From contig CAZGYJ010000019.1 in the NCBI GenBank assembly GCA_964530345.1, positions 1 to 27,054 of the forward strand: 27,054 bases of DNA, written 5' to 3'. How positions within the stretch are numbered: position 1 is the first letter of the stretch; every line of letters begins with the position of its first letter. The notes under the pieces were generated by a model. That model was not told the DNA's origin. It was given only the letters and a program-made list of their open reading frames with translations, and searched no databases. Shown piece by piece: positions 9,202 through 16,340 of this stretch. Position numbers and translations under genes: made by a program. The DNA is from JALSJK01 sp964530345 (lineage in GTDB: Bacteria; Pseudomonadota; Gammaproteobacteria; Methylococcales; Methylomonadaceae).

Positions 9202-9636
9202 TCAGGATTCTAAAGTTTTCTGACAAAGTCGGGTTTTTGATAGATGGTCATGCCAGGAGAGTTTGTTCTTATCGATTAGAATCCACAAAAAACCGGCGCC
9301 AAAAGCAGTCCATGAAAATAATCCGAAAATAAAACGAAAAAATGCCTGTTTCCAGGATATTGGGCGTTGATCGAAATCCAGAACGCGTAGTTTCCAGGTT
9401 TTTAAGCCCGGAGTTTGCCCGCCATGCGTCCAAAACCAACCATAATAGAGAAAGCTAATGCCTAGTAGATACCCGGGGTAGAGTATGTTGGAATTGGTGA
9501 AAGCCTCACCTTTGTTAAAGGGTAATGCGATTGCCGTTGCAAAAAAAAGTATTGCCAGCAGTAATAGGGTGTCATAAAAAACTACGGCAATTCGACGAAA
9601 AAAGCCCGGCGATGGTAATGCTTGATCGTCGGGCAT
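9202..9636 (-). CDS. RDD-family inner-membrane protein
   Basis: Small integral membrane protein of 144 aa belonging to the RDD family, whose biochemical role is mostly undefined; some members have been linked to ion or solute exchange. The family signature is visible: arginines at 14-15 and an aspartate at 22 in FFRRIAVVFYDTLLL, then a membrane helix (about 17-40), a second helix (about 53-70), the conserved HGGQTPGLKTWKLRV turn after it, and a final hydrophobic segment (about 108-122). The tail DKNKLSWHDHLSKTRL is also family-typical. The ATG at 9636 has only a weak GAG upstream. The gene follows the 56-aa membrane protein gene by 30 bp on the same strand, so the two are probably co-transcribed. 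Confidence 0.88.
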   Translation of the reverse strand: MPDDQALPSPGFFRRIAVVFYDTLLLLAILFFATAIALPFNKGEAFTNSNILYPGYLLGISFLYYGWFWTHGGQTPGLKTWKLRVLDFDQRPISWKQAFFRFIFGLFSWTAFGAGFLWILIDKNKLSWHDHLSKTRLCQKTLES

Positions 9637-9666
9637 TTTTTCGAAAAATTTCTCGCTGTTGGAATA

Positions 9667-9837
9667 TTAAACGGACATTCTTTGTCCAAGATACATGCAA
9701 ACTGCGACTAAACCACCCAACATCAGTAAAGAAAATAGAAATGGGGGCTTGTGGAGTAGCAGGATAACGAAATCTATCACCAGGATGCTGGTTGCTAAGG
9801 GGTGATCAAGCAGTGAATCAAGAATCTTTTTAGTCAT
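9667..9837 (-). CDS. Small hydrophobic membrane protein (56 aa), unknown function
   Basis: Reading the minus strand from ATG at 9837 to TAA at 9667 gives a 56-residue protein beginning MTKKILDSLLDHPLATS. Two hydrophobic stretches follow: roughly residues 18-30 (ILVIDFVILLL) and 35-50 (PFLFSLLMLGGLVAVCMYL), separated by the short HKPP turn. This looks like a two-helix hairpin inner-membrane protein. The start has a good Shine-Dalgarno sequence (AGAGG, 5 bases before the ATG; plus-strand cctct at 9843-9847). It lies 30 bp upstream of the RDD gene on the same strand. I do not recognise a family. Support comes from the ribosome-binding site, composition and position rather than homology. Confidence 0.65.
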   Translation of the reverse strand: MTKKILDSLLDHPLATSILVIDFVILLLHKPPFLFSLLMLGGLVAVCMYLGQRMSV

Positions 9838-9907
9838 ACTAGCCTCTGTTACTTGGAAATTCTGACTTTAAATGTTTTCCAAAAAAATGAGTTGATAAGT
9901 CTTTGTT

Positions 9908-10065
9908 AGGAACGGGCACGGAATAAGTTTGGCAACTGGCGCAGTATTTTTATTCGTATTCAAGGCGTAGAAATAGGCGCATAGCCAGCTATGTAACTAT
10001 TTTTACAACACAGAAGACGGATAAAAAGACAAGCCAGTTGTTAAAGTTATTTCATGCCCGTTCCT
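9908..10065. repeat. Repeat family A, complete copy: long palindromic intergenic element
   Basis: This 158-bp segment is close to one long hairpin. The left end aggaacgggcacggaataag pairs with the reverse complement of the right end ttatttcatgcccgttcct, and similarity continues through caactggc/gccagttg. Inner arms (tttttattcgtattc and its counterpart near 10006-10026) also pair imperfectly. The centre is a tight 6-bp stem catagc-ca-gctatg (9980-9993). The left part recurs at 21924-22020 with about 12 mismatches in 97 bases, so it is a dispersed repeat. No reading frame or target duplication is evident. Confidence 0.8.
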
Positions 10066-10176
10066 TAGTCAAACTAAAGGTCTTTTATGTGTTAGGGTAT
10101 AACTATCTAATTCTACTATATTTAAAATGGTTATGTAAAAAAAATGTTAAGGCTTGAGGTCGTCAAATTACAAAAA

Positions 10177-10185
10177 TGTTATGAT
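10177..10185 (+). promoter_or_regulatory. Candidate extended -10 promoter upstream of pcnB
   Basis: The TGTTATGAT at 10177-10185 is an extended -10 element (TGn followed by TATGAT, five of six matches). A TTGAGG box lies upstream at 10154-10159, but its 20-base spacing is too long for a standard -35. It is the best promoter candidate in the roughly 590-bp region before pcnB. Transcription from here would give a leader of about 240 bases that includes repeat B. The call rests on consensus only. Confidence 0.4.
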
Positions 10186-10226
10186 GAAAAGGATATAACC
10201 GGTAAAAATTGGCCGATTAATTAGAT

Positions 10227-10265
10227 CCTGAATCCGTAATTTCACTACGGCACAGGTAGATATTT
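10227..10265 (+). repeat. Repeat family B, copy 1
   Basis: The sequence starting cctgaatccgtaatttcac (10227) and continuing through tacggcacagg to tagatatt recurs in inverted orientation at 22039-22082 with a few substitutions and small insertions. Within it ccgta (10234-10238) can pair with tacgg (10246-10250) as a 5-bp hairpin. The ccgtaa at the same place can instead pair with ttacgg at 10264-10269, so two mutually exclusive stems are possible in the pcnB leader. No coding capacity is visible. Confidence 0.6.
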
Positions 10266-10420
10266 ACGGGGATCATTATAAAATTTAAAGAAGGTTCCTT
10301 TAAGTCAGTCGCATCAAGATGTTAATTTTTTCAAAGATGAAGGCATTTGCTTATGTTTAGAGAAATAGGGAGCGCAGGCCATCACCACAATAATTTCGAT
10401 AACCAACTATAAAACGAACA

Positions 10421-10434
10421 AGGGTACAACTATT
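10421..10434 (+). promoter_or_regulatory. Ribosome-binding site and ATT start codon of pcnB
   Basis: AGGG at 10421-10424 (in aacaagggtac) lies seven bases before ATT at 10432-10434, a normal Shine-Dalgarno spacing. No ATG, GTG or TTG exists in frame between the upstream stop (TAG, 10366-10368) and the conserved PcnB region. A second ATT follows immediately (10435-10437), with a spacing of ten. E. coli pcnB is known to initiate at AUU, so the choice has a direct precedent. Confidence 0.7.
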
Positions 10435-11799
10435 ATTTTAAACTTCATTAAAAGAATCCTTCCGAACGGAAATAACAAGCTAACCAAGCAAAGCGAGGCC
10501 AGAGTTTTTTCTCGTTCTGAGCATAATATTTCACGAAAAAATATTAGCGAAAATGCATTGAAGGTGTTATATCGGCTTAAAAAATCCGGATATGAGGCTT
10601 ATTTGGTCGGTGGATGTGTCAGAGATCTTTTGTTGGGCAGAGAGCCAAAAGATTTTGATGTAGCTACCAACGCCAGTCCTGAGGAAGTAAAAAAAGTTTT
10701 TAGAAATTGTCGTTTGATTGGCCGGCGATTTCGTTTGGCCCATGTATTTTTTGGTCGGGAAATTATTGAAGTTGCCACATTTCGCGGTACAGATGATTTT
10801 GCTAATGAACGTGTTCATGAAGATGGTCGTTTGTTGCGGGATAATGTTTTTGGCAGCATCGAAGAAGATGTATGGCGCAGGGACTTTACGGTAAATGCGC
10901 TTTACTATAATATTCGGGATTTTTCCGTTGTCGACTATGTTGGCGGTATGGAGGATCATAAGCAAGGGATTCTGAAATTAATTGGTGATCCAACTACCCG
11001 ATATCGGGAGGATCCGGTGAGAATGTTGCGGGCAATCCGATTTGCCGTAAAACTGGGTTTCAAAATACATCCCGAAAGCGAGCGCGTCATTCCTGGCATG
11101 GCGACTTTGCTGGCTAATATCCCACCTGCCCGTTTATATGATGAGGTTTTAAAGCTGTTTATCTCCGGTTACGCGGTTCAGACTTTTGAGATGCTTCGCC
11201 ATTATGACTTGTTTACCGTGCTTTTCCCGGCTACGGATATGAGTTTACAATCGGAAACTGACGGTTTCCCACGGCTTTTTTTAGCTAAAGCGCTAGAGAA
11301 TACTGATCTCCGCATTAACGAAGATAAAAGTGTTACGCCTTATTTTTTAATGGCGGCATTTTTATGGGAACCGGTCCAATCTATGGCCAAAGAAAAAATT
11401 CAACAAGGAAAGCATGGCGCGATTGCTTATCAGGAAGCTGCCAGGGAGGCAATCAGGTCTCAATTGAAGCACACTGCTTTCCCTAAACGTGTCGGTTTGG
11501 CAATGACTGAAGTTTGGACTCTTCAAGGTCGTTTTTCCCATCGAAGTGGCGTTAGAGCTTATAAGTTACTTGGACATCCAAGGTTTCGAGCTGCCTACGA
11601 TTTTTTGTTATTAAGAGCGGAAACCGGAGGGGCTGATCCTGAGTTGGCTGATTGGTGGACAAAATTTCAAGTCGCGAATCAGGATGAACAAGGAAAAATG
11701 CTGAAAAAGGCAGCAGGACACCATAGAAACAAGCGGCGTCGCCCCAAAAGCAAAAGATCGCCGAAGCCATCAAAACAGTCAGTCACCACAAAAGATTAG
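10432..11799 (+). CDS. pcnB: Poly(A) polymerase I, AUU start
   Basis: Adds poly(A) tails to RNA 3' ends, marking them for decay. It belongs to the class II nucleotidyltransferases, with tRNA CCA-adding enzymes. From ATT at 10432 the product is 455 aa, close to the 465 aa of E. coli PcnB. GGCVRDLLLG (from residue 60) and the catalytic DFD at 74-76 are intact. RNCRLIGRRFRLAHV, RRDFTVNALYYN and RYREDPVRMLRAIRFA follow in the expected order. The C-terminus is very basic (HHRNKRRRPKSKRS), as in PcnB rather than CCA enzymes. Upstream of the first common start (TTG at 10558) the frame encodes SRSEHNISRKNISENALKV, closely matching the E. coli region ISRKDISENALKV, so translation must begin earlier. 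First gene of pcnB-folK-panB-panC. Confidence 0.93.
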   Translation: MILNFIKRILPNGNNKLTKQSEARVFSRSEHNISRKNISENALKVLYRLKKSGYEAYLVGGCVRDLLLGREPKDFDVATNASPEEVKKVFRNCRLIGRRFRLAHVFFGREIIEVATFRGTDDFANERVHEDGRLLRDNVFGSIEEDVWRRDFTVNALYYNIRDFSVVDYVGGMEDHKQGILKLIGDPTTRYREDPVRMLRAIRFAVKLGFKIHPESERVIPGMATLLANIPPARLYDEVLKLFISGYAVQTFEMLRHYDLFTVLFPATDMSLQSETDGFPRLFLAKALENTDLRINEDKSVTPYFLMAAFLWEPVQSMAKEKIQQGKHGAIAYQEAAREAIRSQLKHTAFPKRVGLAMTEVWTLQGRFSHRSGVRAYKLLGHPRFRAAYDFLLLRAETGGADPELADWWTKFQVANQDEQGKMLKKAAGHHRNKRRRPKSKRSPKPSKQSVTTKD

Positions 11800-11804
11800 A
11801 GGGT

Positions 11805-12302
11805 ATGCCTGATTTTCAACACATTGTCTATATCGGCCTTGGTAGTAATCTGGAAAAACCGGTAGACCAGATAATTTCGGCACGGTCAGCAATTAAGCAT
11901 TTGCAAGATGTTCAGGAAATTGCTTTTTCGAGCCTTTATCGTAGTGTGCCAATGGGACCAAAAGATCAGCCCGATTATATTAATGCGGTGATGGCAGTAA
12001 ATACCAGCCTTGAGCCACTTGATTTGCTTAGAAAATTGCAGCAAATTGAAACTCAGCATGGTAGGGTCAGGAAAGATCAACGGTGGGCTGCACGGACATT
12101 GGATTTGGATATTTTACTCTATAGTAATCAACAAATTGATCACCCTGATCTAAAGGTTCCTCATTATGGGATGGCAGATAGGGCTTTCGTGTTGTATCCG
12201 CTTCATGAAATTGCGCCTGAACTGGATATTCCAGGAGTCGGAAAACTGACAGATTTATTAATGAAAGTGCCACCTGACGGTTTAGAAAAAATCTATTTAT
12301 GA
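11805..12302 (+). CDS. folK: 6-hydroxymethyl-7,8-dihydropterin pyrophosphokinase (HPPK)
   Basis: Transfers pyrophosphate from ATP to 6-hydroxymethyl-dihydropterin, the step before dihydropteroate synthase in folate synthesis; cytoplasmic. The 165-residue length fits. The N-terminus IVYIGLGSNLEKP and the PROSITE-type motif RWAARTLDLDILLY (residues 93-106, with the two metal-binding aspartates) are diagnostic. VPHYGMADRAFVLYPLHEIAPEL is the conserved C-terminal segment. It begins 5 bp after the pcnB stop with a GAGGG just before the ATG. Its stop overlaps panB in an ATGA junction, so the genes are translated from one message. The same order (pcnB-folK-panB-panC) is found in enterobacteria. Confidence 0.96.
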   Translation: MPDFQHIVYIGLGSNLEKPVDQIISARSAIKHLQDVQEIAFSSLYRSVPMGPKDQPDYINAVMAVNTSLEPLDLLRKLQQIETQHGRVRKDQRWAARTLDLDILLYSNQQIDHPDLKVPHYGMADRAFVLYPLHEIAPELDIPGVGKLTDLLMKVPPDGLEKIYL

Positions 12303-13114
12303 CATCTAAAGATTCATCAACCAATAAGCAAAGCTTATCAATACTGGATTTACAAGCAATGAAGCAAACAGGTGAAAAAATTGCCTGTTTAACTGCTTAT
12401 GATGCCAGCTTTGCTGCAATTTTGGATCAGGCGGGCATTGATTTAATTCTGGTAGGGGATTCGTTGGGCATGGTGGTGCAGGGAAAAGAATCTACCGTTC
12501 CTGTTACTGTTGATGAAATGGTTTATCACAGTCAATGCGTGACCAGTGCAAGGGAAAATGCTTTTGTGGTCGTGGATTTACCGTTTATGAGTTACCCAAC
12601 TCCGGAAATAGCAGCTGAAAATGCAGCAAAGTTAATGCAGCAAGGTATGGCGCAGATGGTGAAGCTGGAAGGCGCAAAGCCGGAGATAATTGCTTTTTTG
12701 GTTGCACAAAGTATTCCCGTCTGTGCGCATTTGGGTTTACTACCCCAATCGATTAATCAATTGGGAGGCTACCGCGTCCAGGGCAGGGAAAAAAACTCGG
12801 CTGACAAGATTTTAGCTGACGCAATTCAACTGGAACAAGCGGGAGCCAGTTTATTGATTCTGGAATGCATTCCGGCAAAATTGGCAAAAAAAATAACCAA
12901 TCAATTGCAGATTCCAGTCATTGGGATTGGCGCTGGAGTGGATTGTGATGGTCAGGTGTTGGTTATTTACGACATGCTGGATATTGGTGTTAGTCGTCGA
13001 CCCAGATTTTCCAAAAACTACTTGAAGGGGGCTGCAGATATTTCAGAAGCAATAAGCCAATATATTGCTGAAGTCAAACAGCGACAATTTCCAACATCTG
13101 AACATTCATATTGA
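12299..13114 (+). CDS. panB: 3-methyl-2-oxobutanoate hydroxymethyltransferase
   Basis: Ketopantoate hydroxymethyltransferase, the first committed step of pantothenate (coenzyme A precursor) synthesis, using methylene-tetrahydrofolate. It thus draws on the folate pathway of the preceding gene. The 271-residue product has the family landmarks in order: KIACLTAYDASFA, the metal- and substrate-binding ILVGDSLGMVVQG loop, VTVDEMVYHSQCV, VKLEGAK, CAHLGLLPQSINQLGGYRVQGR and the VIGIGAG segment. ATG at 12299 overlaps the folK stop by 4 bases. The stop overlaps the region just before the panC start. No anomalies. Confidence 0.97.
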   Translation: MTSKDSSTNKQSLSILDLQAMKQTGEKIACLTAYDASFAAILDQAGIDLILVGDSLGMVVQGKESTVPVTVDEMVYHSQCVTSARENAFVVVDLPFMSYPTPEIAAENAAKLMQQGMAQMVKLEGAKPEIIAFLVAQSIPVCAHLGLLPQSINQLGGYRVQGREKNSADKILADAIQLEQAGASLLILECIPAKLAKKITNQLQIPVIGIGAGVDCDGQVLVIYDMLDIGVSRRPRFSKNYLKGAADISEAISQYIAEVKQRQFPTSEHSY

Positions 13115-13116
13115 TT

Positions 13117-13965
13117 ATGCAGGCAATTCAATCTATTGAGCAGGTGCGTGGGGTGGTTCAACAATGGAGACAGGCAGGACAAAGTATTGGTTTTGTGCCA
13201 ACCATGGGTAATTTGCACCAGGGACATTTATCATTGGTAAAAGCTGCGCAAACAAAGGCAGAAAGGGTTGTCGTTAGCATCTTTGTGAATCCCACACAAT
13301 TTGCTCCAGGCGAAGATTTTTTGAGTTATCCGCGCACGTTGCAGGAGGATCAGGAAAAGCTTGCAAACGCTCAGGTTGATGTATTATTTGTTCCGGATAG
13401 GGAAGAAATTTATTTTCCAGACGCCTCAACCAGGATTACTGTTTCAGGATTATCTGAGCAATATTGCGGAGCTTCCAGGGTTGGGCATTTTTCCGGTGTG
13501 GCAACAGTCGTGTGTAAGTTACTTAATATTGTTCAGCCTGATTTAGCTGTATTTGGCCAGAAGGATTTTCAGCAATTGCGTGTTATACAACGAATGGTAC
13601 GGGATTTGAATATTCCAGTGACGATAAATGCGATGCCGACATTTCGTGAGCCAGATGGCTTGGCCATGAGTTCCAGGAATAGTTATTTAACTTCTAAACA
13701 GAGAGCAATTGCCCCCAAGCTTTATCAGGCATTGCTTGATGCAAAAGATGAGGCGCTGACTAATTGCAAATCGTATCCAGAAATAACGCAACGACAAATT
13801 GACAGGTTAAAACACAGTGGTTTTGAACCAGAATACTTTGCAATTTGTCGTAGTCTGGACTTGCATCCTGCAAAACCGGGCGATACAGAGCTGGTTATAT
13901 TGACTGCGGCAAAATTGGGCAAAACCCGGTTGATTGATAATATCGAATTCAGCAAAAAAATATGA
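13117..13965 (+). CDS. panC: Pantothenate synthetase (pantoate-beta-alanine ligase)
   Basis: Condenses pantoate with beta-alanine using ATP via a pantoyl-adenylate. The 282-residue product has the nucleotidyltransferase-type HxGH as HQGH at residues 34-37 in FVPTMGNLHQGHLSLV. It also has VFVNPTQFAP-like IFVNPTQFAP, the FGQKDFQQLRVIQRMVRDL segment, and the KMSKS-like loop GLAMSSRNSYL (residues 182-192). I chose ATG at 13117, two bases after the panB stop. The alternative TTG at 13111 overlaps that stop and adds only two residues. A clear Shine-Dalgarno sequence is lacking, consistent with coupling to panB translation. Its stop overlaps the mechanosensitive channel gene by 4 bases. panD, for beta-alanine, is not in the window. 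Confidence 0.96.
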   Translation: MQAIQSIEQVRGVVQQWRQAGQSIGFVPTMGNLHQGHLSLVKAAQTKAERVVVSIFVNPTQFAPGEDFLSYPRTLQEDQEKLANAQVDVLFVPDREEIYFPDASTRITVSGLSEQYCGASRVGHFSGVATVVCKLLNIVQPDLAVFGQKDFQQLRVIQRMVRDLNIPVTINAMPTFREPDGLAMSSRNSYLTSKQRAIAPKLYQALLDAKDEALTNCKSYPEITQRQIDRLKHSGFEPEYFAICRSLDLHPAKPGDTELVILTAAKLGKTRLIDNIEFSKKI

Positions 13966-16157
13966 AATATTATTTTTTTTTATTGCTGCTATGTTTGTTG
14001 AGTTTTTCTGTACTGGCTGAATCCACTGATAGCCCGGTTGTACAAACGAATGCAGCAGAAAACAGCACGCTTCCTTCTGAGCAGGAAAGTGAATCGACAA
14101 CACCCATTTCATCGTCTGAAAATCTTGAATCAGCTGATTCTGTTGAAACCGAGAATTCAGAGAAAGAACCCCAAGCCTCGTCTGAAACGCCCCCTTCATT
14201 AGAGGAAAGCATCACTCAGGAATCAGCAGCAAAGTCGAAGGCTGTTTCCGTCCCAACACAAGAGCAAACCAAACAATTATCGACTGCAGAAGAGTCAGCA
14301 AAACAGCCTCTCCCAAAGGCCAGCAAAAAATCGCAACCAGCTTCATTTTCCGATCAGGAACAGATTTTCAAATACATAGAAGATTTGATGCATTTGAATC
14401 AGAAATTGCCTCAAACCGAAACTGAGAATGAAATTGATTTGCTGTTAGAAAAAAAGAGCAATGTTTTAAATCAACTAATTACTTTATTAGGTAGAACATC
14501 GATAGATGAATTGCCAATACTTGAGGATAGAGAGCAAATACAATTTTTAAATTCCAGAATAGCCATCAATAAAAGTCGGGGTAATGATTTGGCGGTACAA
14601 CGGGATAAGGCCAAGTTAGCTTATTTCAAAATTAAACGCAATATTCTGGAGTATTTGCAATATTTAATCGAGGCTTCAAGAAGTTATACAAGTGTTGATG
14701 AAATAGTAGATGAATCTGTCGCTCGTCTCAATGCTGTCCACAAGGAAATGCAGCAATACAAATTACCTAAGGGAGGCGATTCGAGCAAGGTTTATGCAGA
14801 TCTAAAGAAAAATATTTCTGAGTTGGAACTGGTTTTTGATACTTATCAGGATATTTTGTCATTTGTGATTGCAAATCCCGGCAAGGTTGCAACTACCCAC
14901 TGGTTCCAGAAAATATCACTGCTTTCGACAATAGCATTTTTCAATAATTTCGAGGTGTTTCGGCCAGCTAATCATAAGCTTGCGCCATTACGGATTGATA
15001 TGGGCGGGATTATTGTTTCCTTGCTGATCGTAATGTTGGTGGTTTTTTGGTATCCACTTGCCGTTAAAGGTATAAGCTGGTTGGTTGAAAGGTATTTTTT
15101 GCAAGGTAAAGATGAGCATACCGAAGAAATTTACTATACTTTGAGGCGACCGGTTTTTACCTTGATTGTCATTTTCAGTCTTGATTTGGCAACCTATGCT
15201 CTGCTGTATAAAACCGAATATAAGTCCTCTTTGGGAAACCTGTTTTTTATTATCTATATGGTGATCGGCCTTTGGATTTTGTTCAAGGTTCTGGATAGCA
15301 TTGTTGTTTTGCAACTCGACAAATTTTCCAGAGCAAATCGACAATTACGTAAGGAACTGGTTAATCTCAGCATTAAGGCAACCAAAGGGCTGTTTATTAT
15401 AATTGCATTATCATTGTTGCTTAACCGTTTTGGGATCAGTATTGCGGCGCTGATGTCAACGCTCGGCATAGGAGGCTTGGCATTTGCATTGGCTGCAAAG
15501 GACAGTTTATCTAATTTGCTTGGGGGGATTACTTTACTAATTGATAATGTGTTCAGTATTGGTGACTGGATTGAAATTGGTGATGTTGAAGGTACAGCGG
15601 TTCAAATTGGTTTGCGCAGTACCACTATCAGAACTTTTGATAATGCTCTAATTACTATTCCCAATTCATTGATTTCAGTATCCAGTGTTAAAAATTGGAA
15701 TCGGCGCGCCATTGGCAGAAGGATCAAGATGTATGTCGGGGTTACTTATGAAAGCGACATGAATGATATTCGCCATGCTGTTGAGGACATCAGAACTATG
15801 TTGATCGAACATCCTGAAATCGCCAATCCTAAGGAACAGTTTATTGGCGACAAACGCAGACAGTTTCGATTGACCTCCCGTGAAGATATGCAGGGGATTA
15901 AATCTACTTTGTTAGTATTTGTAGATCGCTATAATGAATTTTCCATTGATATTTTAATTTACTGTTTTTCCAGAACTGTCAATTGGGCGGAGTGGTTGGC
16001 GGTGAAGGAAGATATATTGTATAAGATTGCCGAAATACTCGAACAAAACAATCTTGAATTCGCTTATCCGACTGCTGTGCGGATTTTTAAGCCAGATCAG
16101 GAAAGTCAAGAAGATGAATTGAATGTTGTTCCGAATATTATTGGACAACAGAGTTAG
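13962..16157 (+). CDS. Large MscS-family mechanosensitive channel with acidic Ser/Glu-rich periplasmic N-terminus
   Basis: Inner-membrane channel of the MscS superfamily, expected to release solutes on osmotic down-shock. The 731-aa product starts with a signal peptide (MKYYFFLLLLCLLSFSVLAE). A low-complexity Ser/Thr/Glu/Gln-rich stretch follows (about residues 20-125), then a helical periplasmic region to about 320. Membrane helices start near 347 (GGIIVSLLIVMLVVFW), 397, 428 and 467. The pore helix and beta-domain are clear in GIGGLAFALAAKDSLSNLLGG, IGDWIEIGDVEGTAVQIGLR and ITIPNSL. The C-terminal alpha/beta cage ends with YPTAVRIF. It is far longer than E. coli MscS (286 aa), closer in layout to the YbdG/YnaI or MscK-type proteins. 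The ATG overlaps the panC stop (ATGA), so it is probably in the pantothenate operon. Nine T in a row lie at codons 4-7. Confidence 0.9.
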   Translation: MKYYFFLLLLCLLSFSVLAESTDSPVVQTNAAENSTLPSEQESESTTPISSSENLESADSVETENSEKEPQASSETPPSLEESITQESAAKSKAVSVPTQEQTKQLSTAEESAKQPLPKASKKSQPASFSDQEQIFKYIEDLMHLNQKLPQTETENEIDLLLEKKSNVLNQLITLLGRTSIDELPILEDREQIQFLNSRIAINKSRGNDLAVQRDKAKLAYFKIKRNILEYLQYLIEASRSYTSVDEIVDESVARLNAVHKEMQQYKLPKGGDSSKVYADLKKNISELELVFDTYQDILSFVIANPGKVATTHWFQKISLLSTIAFFNNFEVFRPANHKLAPLRIDMGGIIVSLLIVMLVVFWYPLAVKGISWLVERYFLQGKDEHTEEIYYTLRRPVFTLIVIFSLDLATYALLYKTEYKSSLGNLFFIIYMVIGLWILFKVLDSIVVLQLDKFSRANRQLRKELVNLSIKATKGLFIIIALSLLLNRFGISIAALMSTLGIGGLAFALAAKDSLSNLLGGITLLIDNVFSIGDWIEIGDVEGTAVQIGLRSTTIRTFDNALITIPNSLISVSSVKNWNRRAIGRRIKMYVGVTYESDMNDIRHAVEDIRTMLIEHPEIANPKEQFIGDKRRQFRLTSREDMQGIKSTLLVFVDRYNEFSIDILIYCFSRTVNWAEWLAVKEDILYKIAEILEQNNLEFAYPTAVRIFKPDQESQEDELNVVPNIIGQQS

Positions 16158-16304
16158 GCATGACTGGTGCGATTCAGTCTGGCTGCTAGATAAAAAATCA
16201 AGAACATGAACAAACTGGATTTGATTTTTGCTCAGGAAGTATCCAAAAAACGAATATTTTTAAGTTAATCTTAATGATGGTATATTTAAGCAACTGATTT
16301 TGGT

Positions 16305-16310
16305 TATAAT
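16305..16310 (+). promoter_or_regulatory. Candidate -10 box upstream of the HD-GYP regulator gene
   Basis: A perfect TATAAT at 16305-16310 lies 30 bases before the ATG at 16341, in the 183-bp gap after the MscS-type gene. The region at -35 (atattt, 16282-16287) is a poor match, so an activator or another arrangement may be needed. Its position fits a start for the regulator-kinase transcript. Confidence 0.4.
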
Positions 16311-16340
16311 CGGTGAACCCGTAAAAAATCGTAGACCACA

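Noticed and set aside
10319..10360. Short leader-peptide-like frame before pcnB (MLIFSKMKAFAYV)
   Set aside because: It has 13 codons, no Shine-Dalgarno sequence, and no clustered codons or terminator hairpin that would indicate attenuation.
10558..10560. TTG as the pcnB start codon
   Set aside because: It lies inside the conserved ISENALKV segment, where leucine is expected. Family-like sequence continues upstream in frame, so starting here would remove conserved residues.
10567..10965. 132-aa reading frame antisense to pcnB
   Set aside because: It lies wholly within a strongly recognised gene and has no domain or start signal. It is a shadow of pcnB codon use.
16193..16230. Inverted repeat aaaaatcaa/ttgattttt after the MscS-type gene as a terminator
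   Set aside because: The arms are almost entirely A-T pairs with a 20-base loop, so the stem would be too weak to call.
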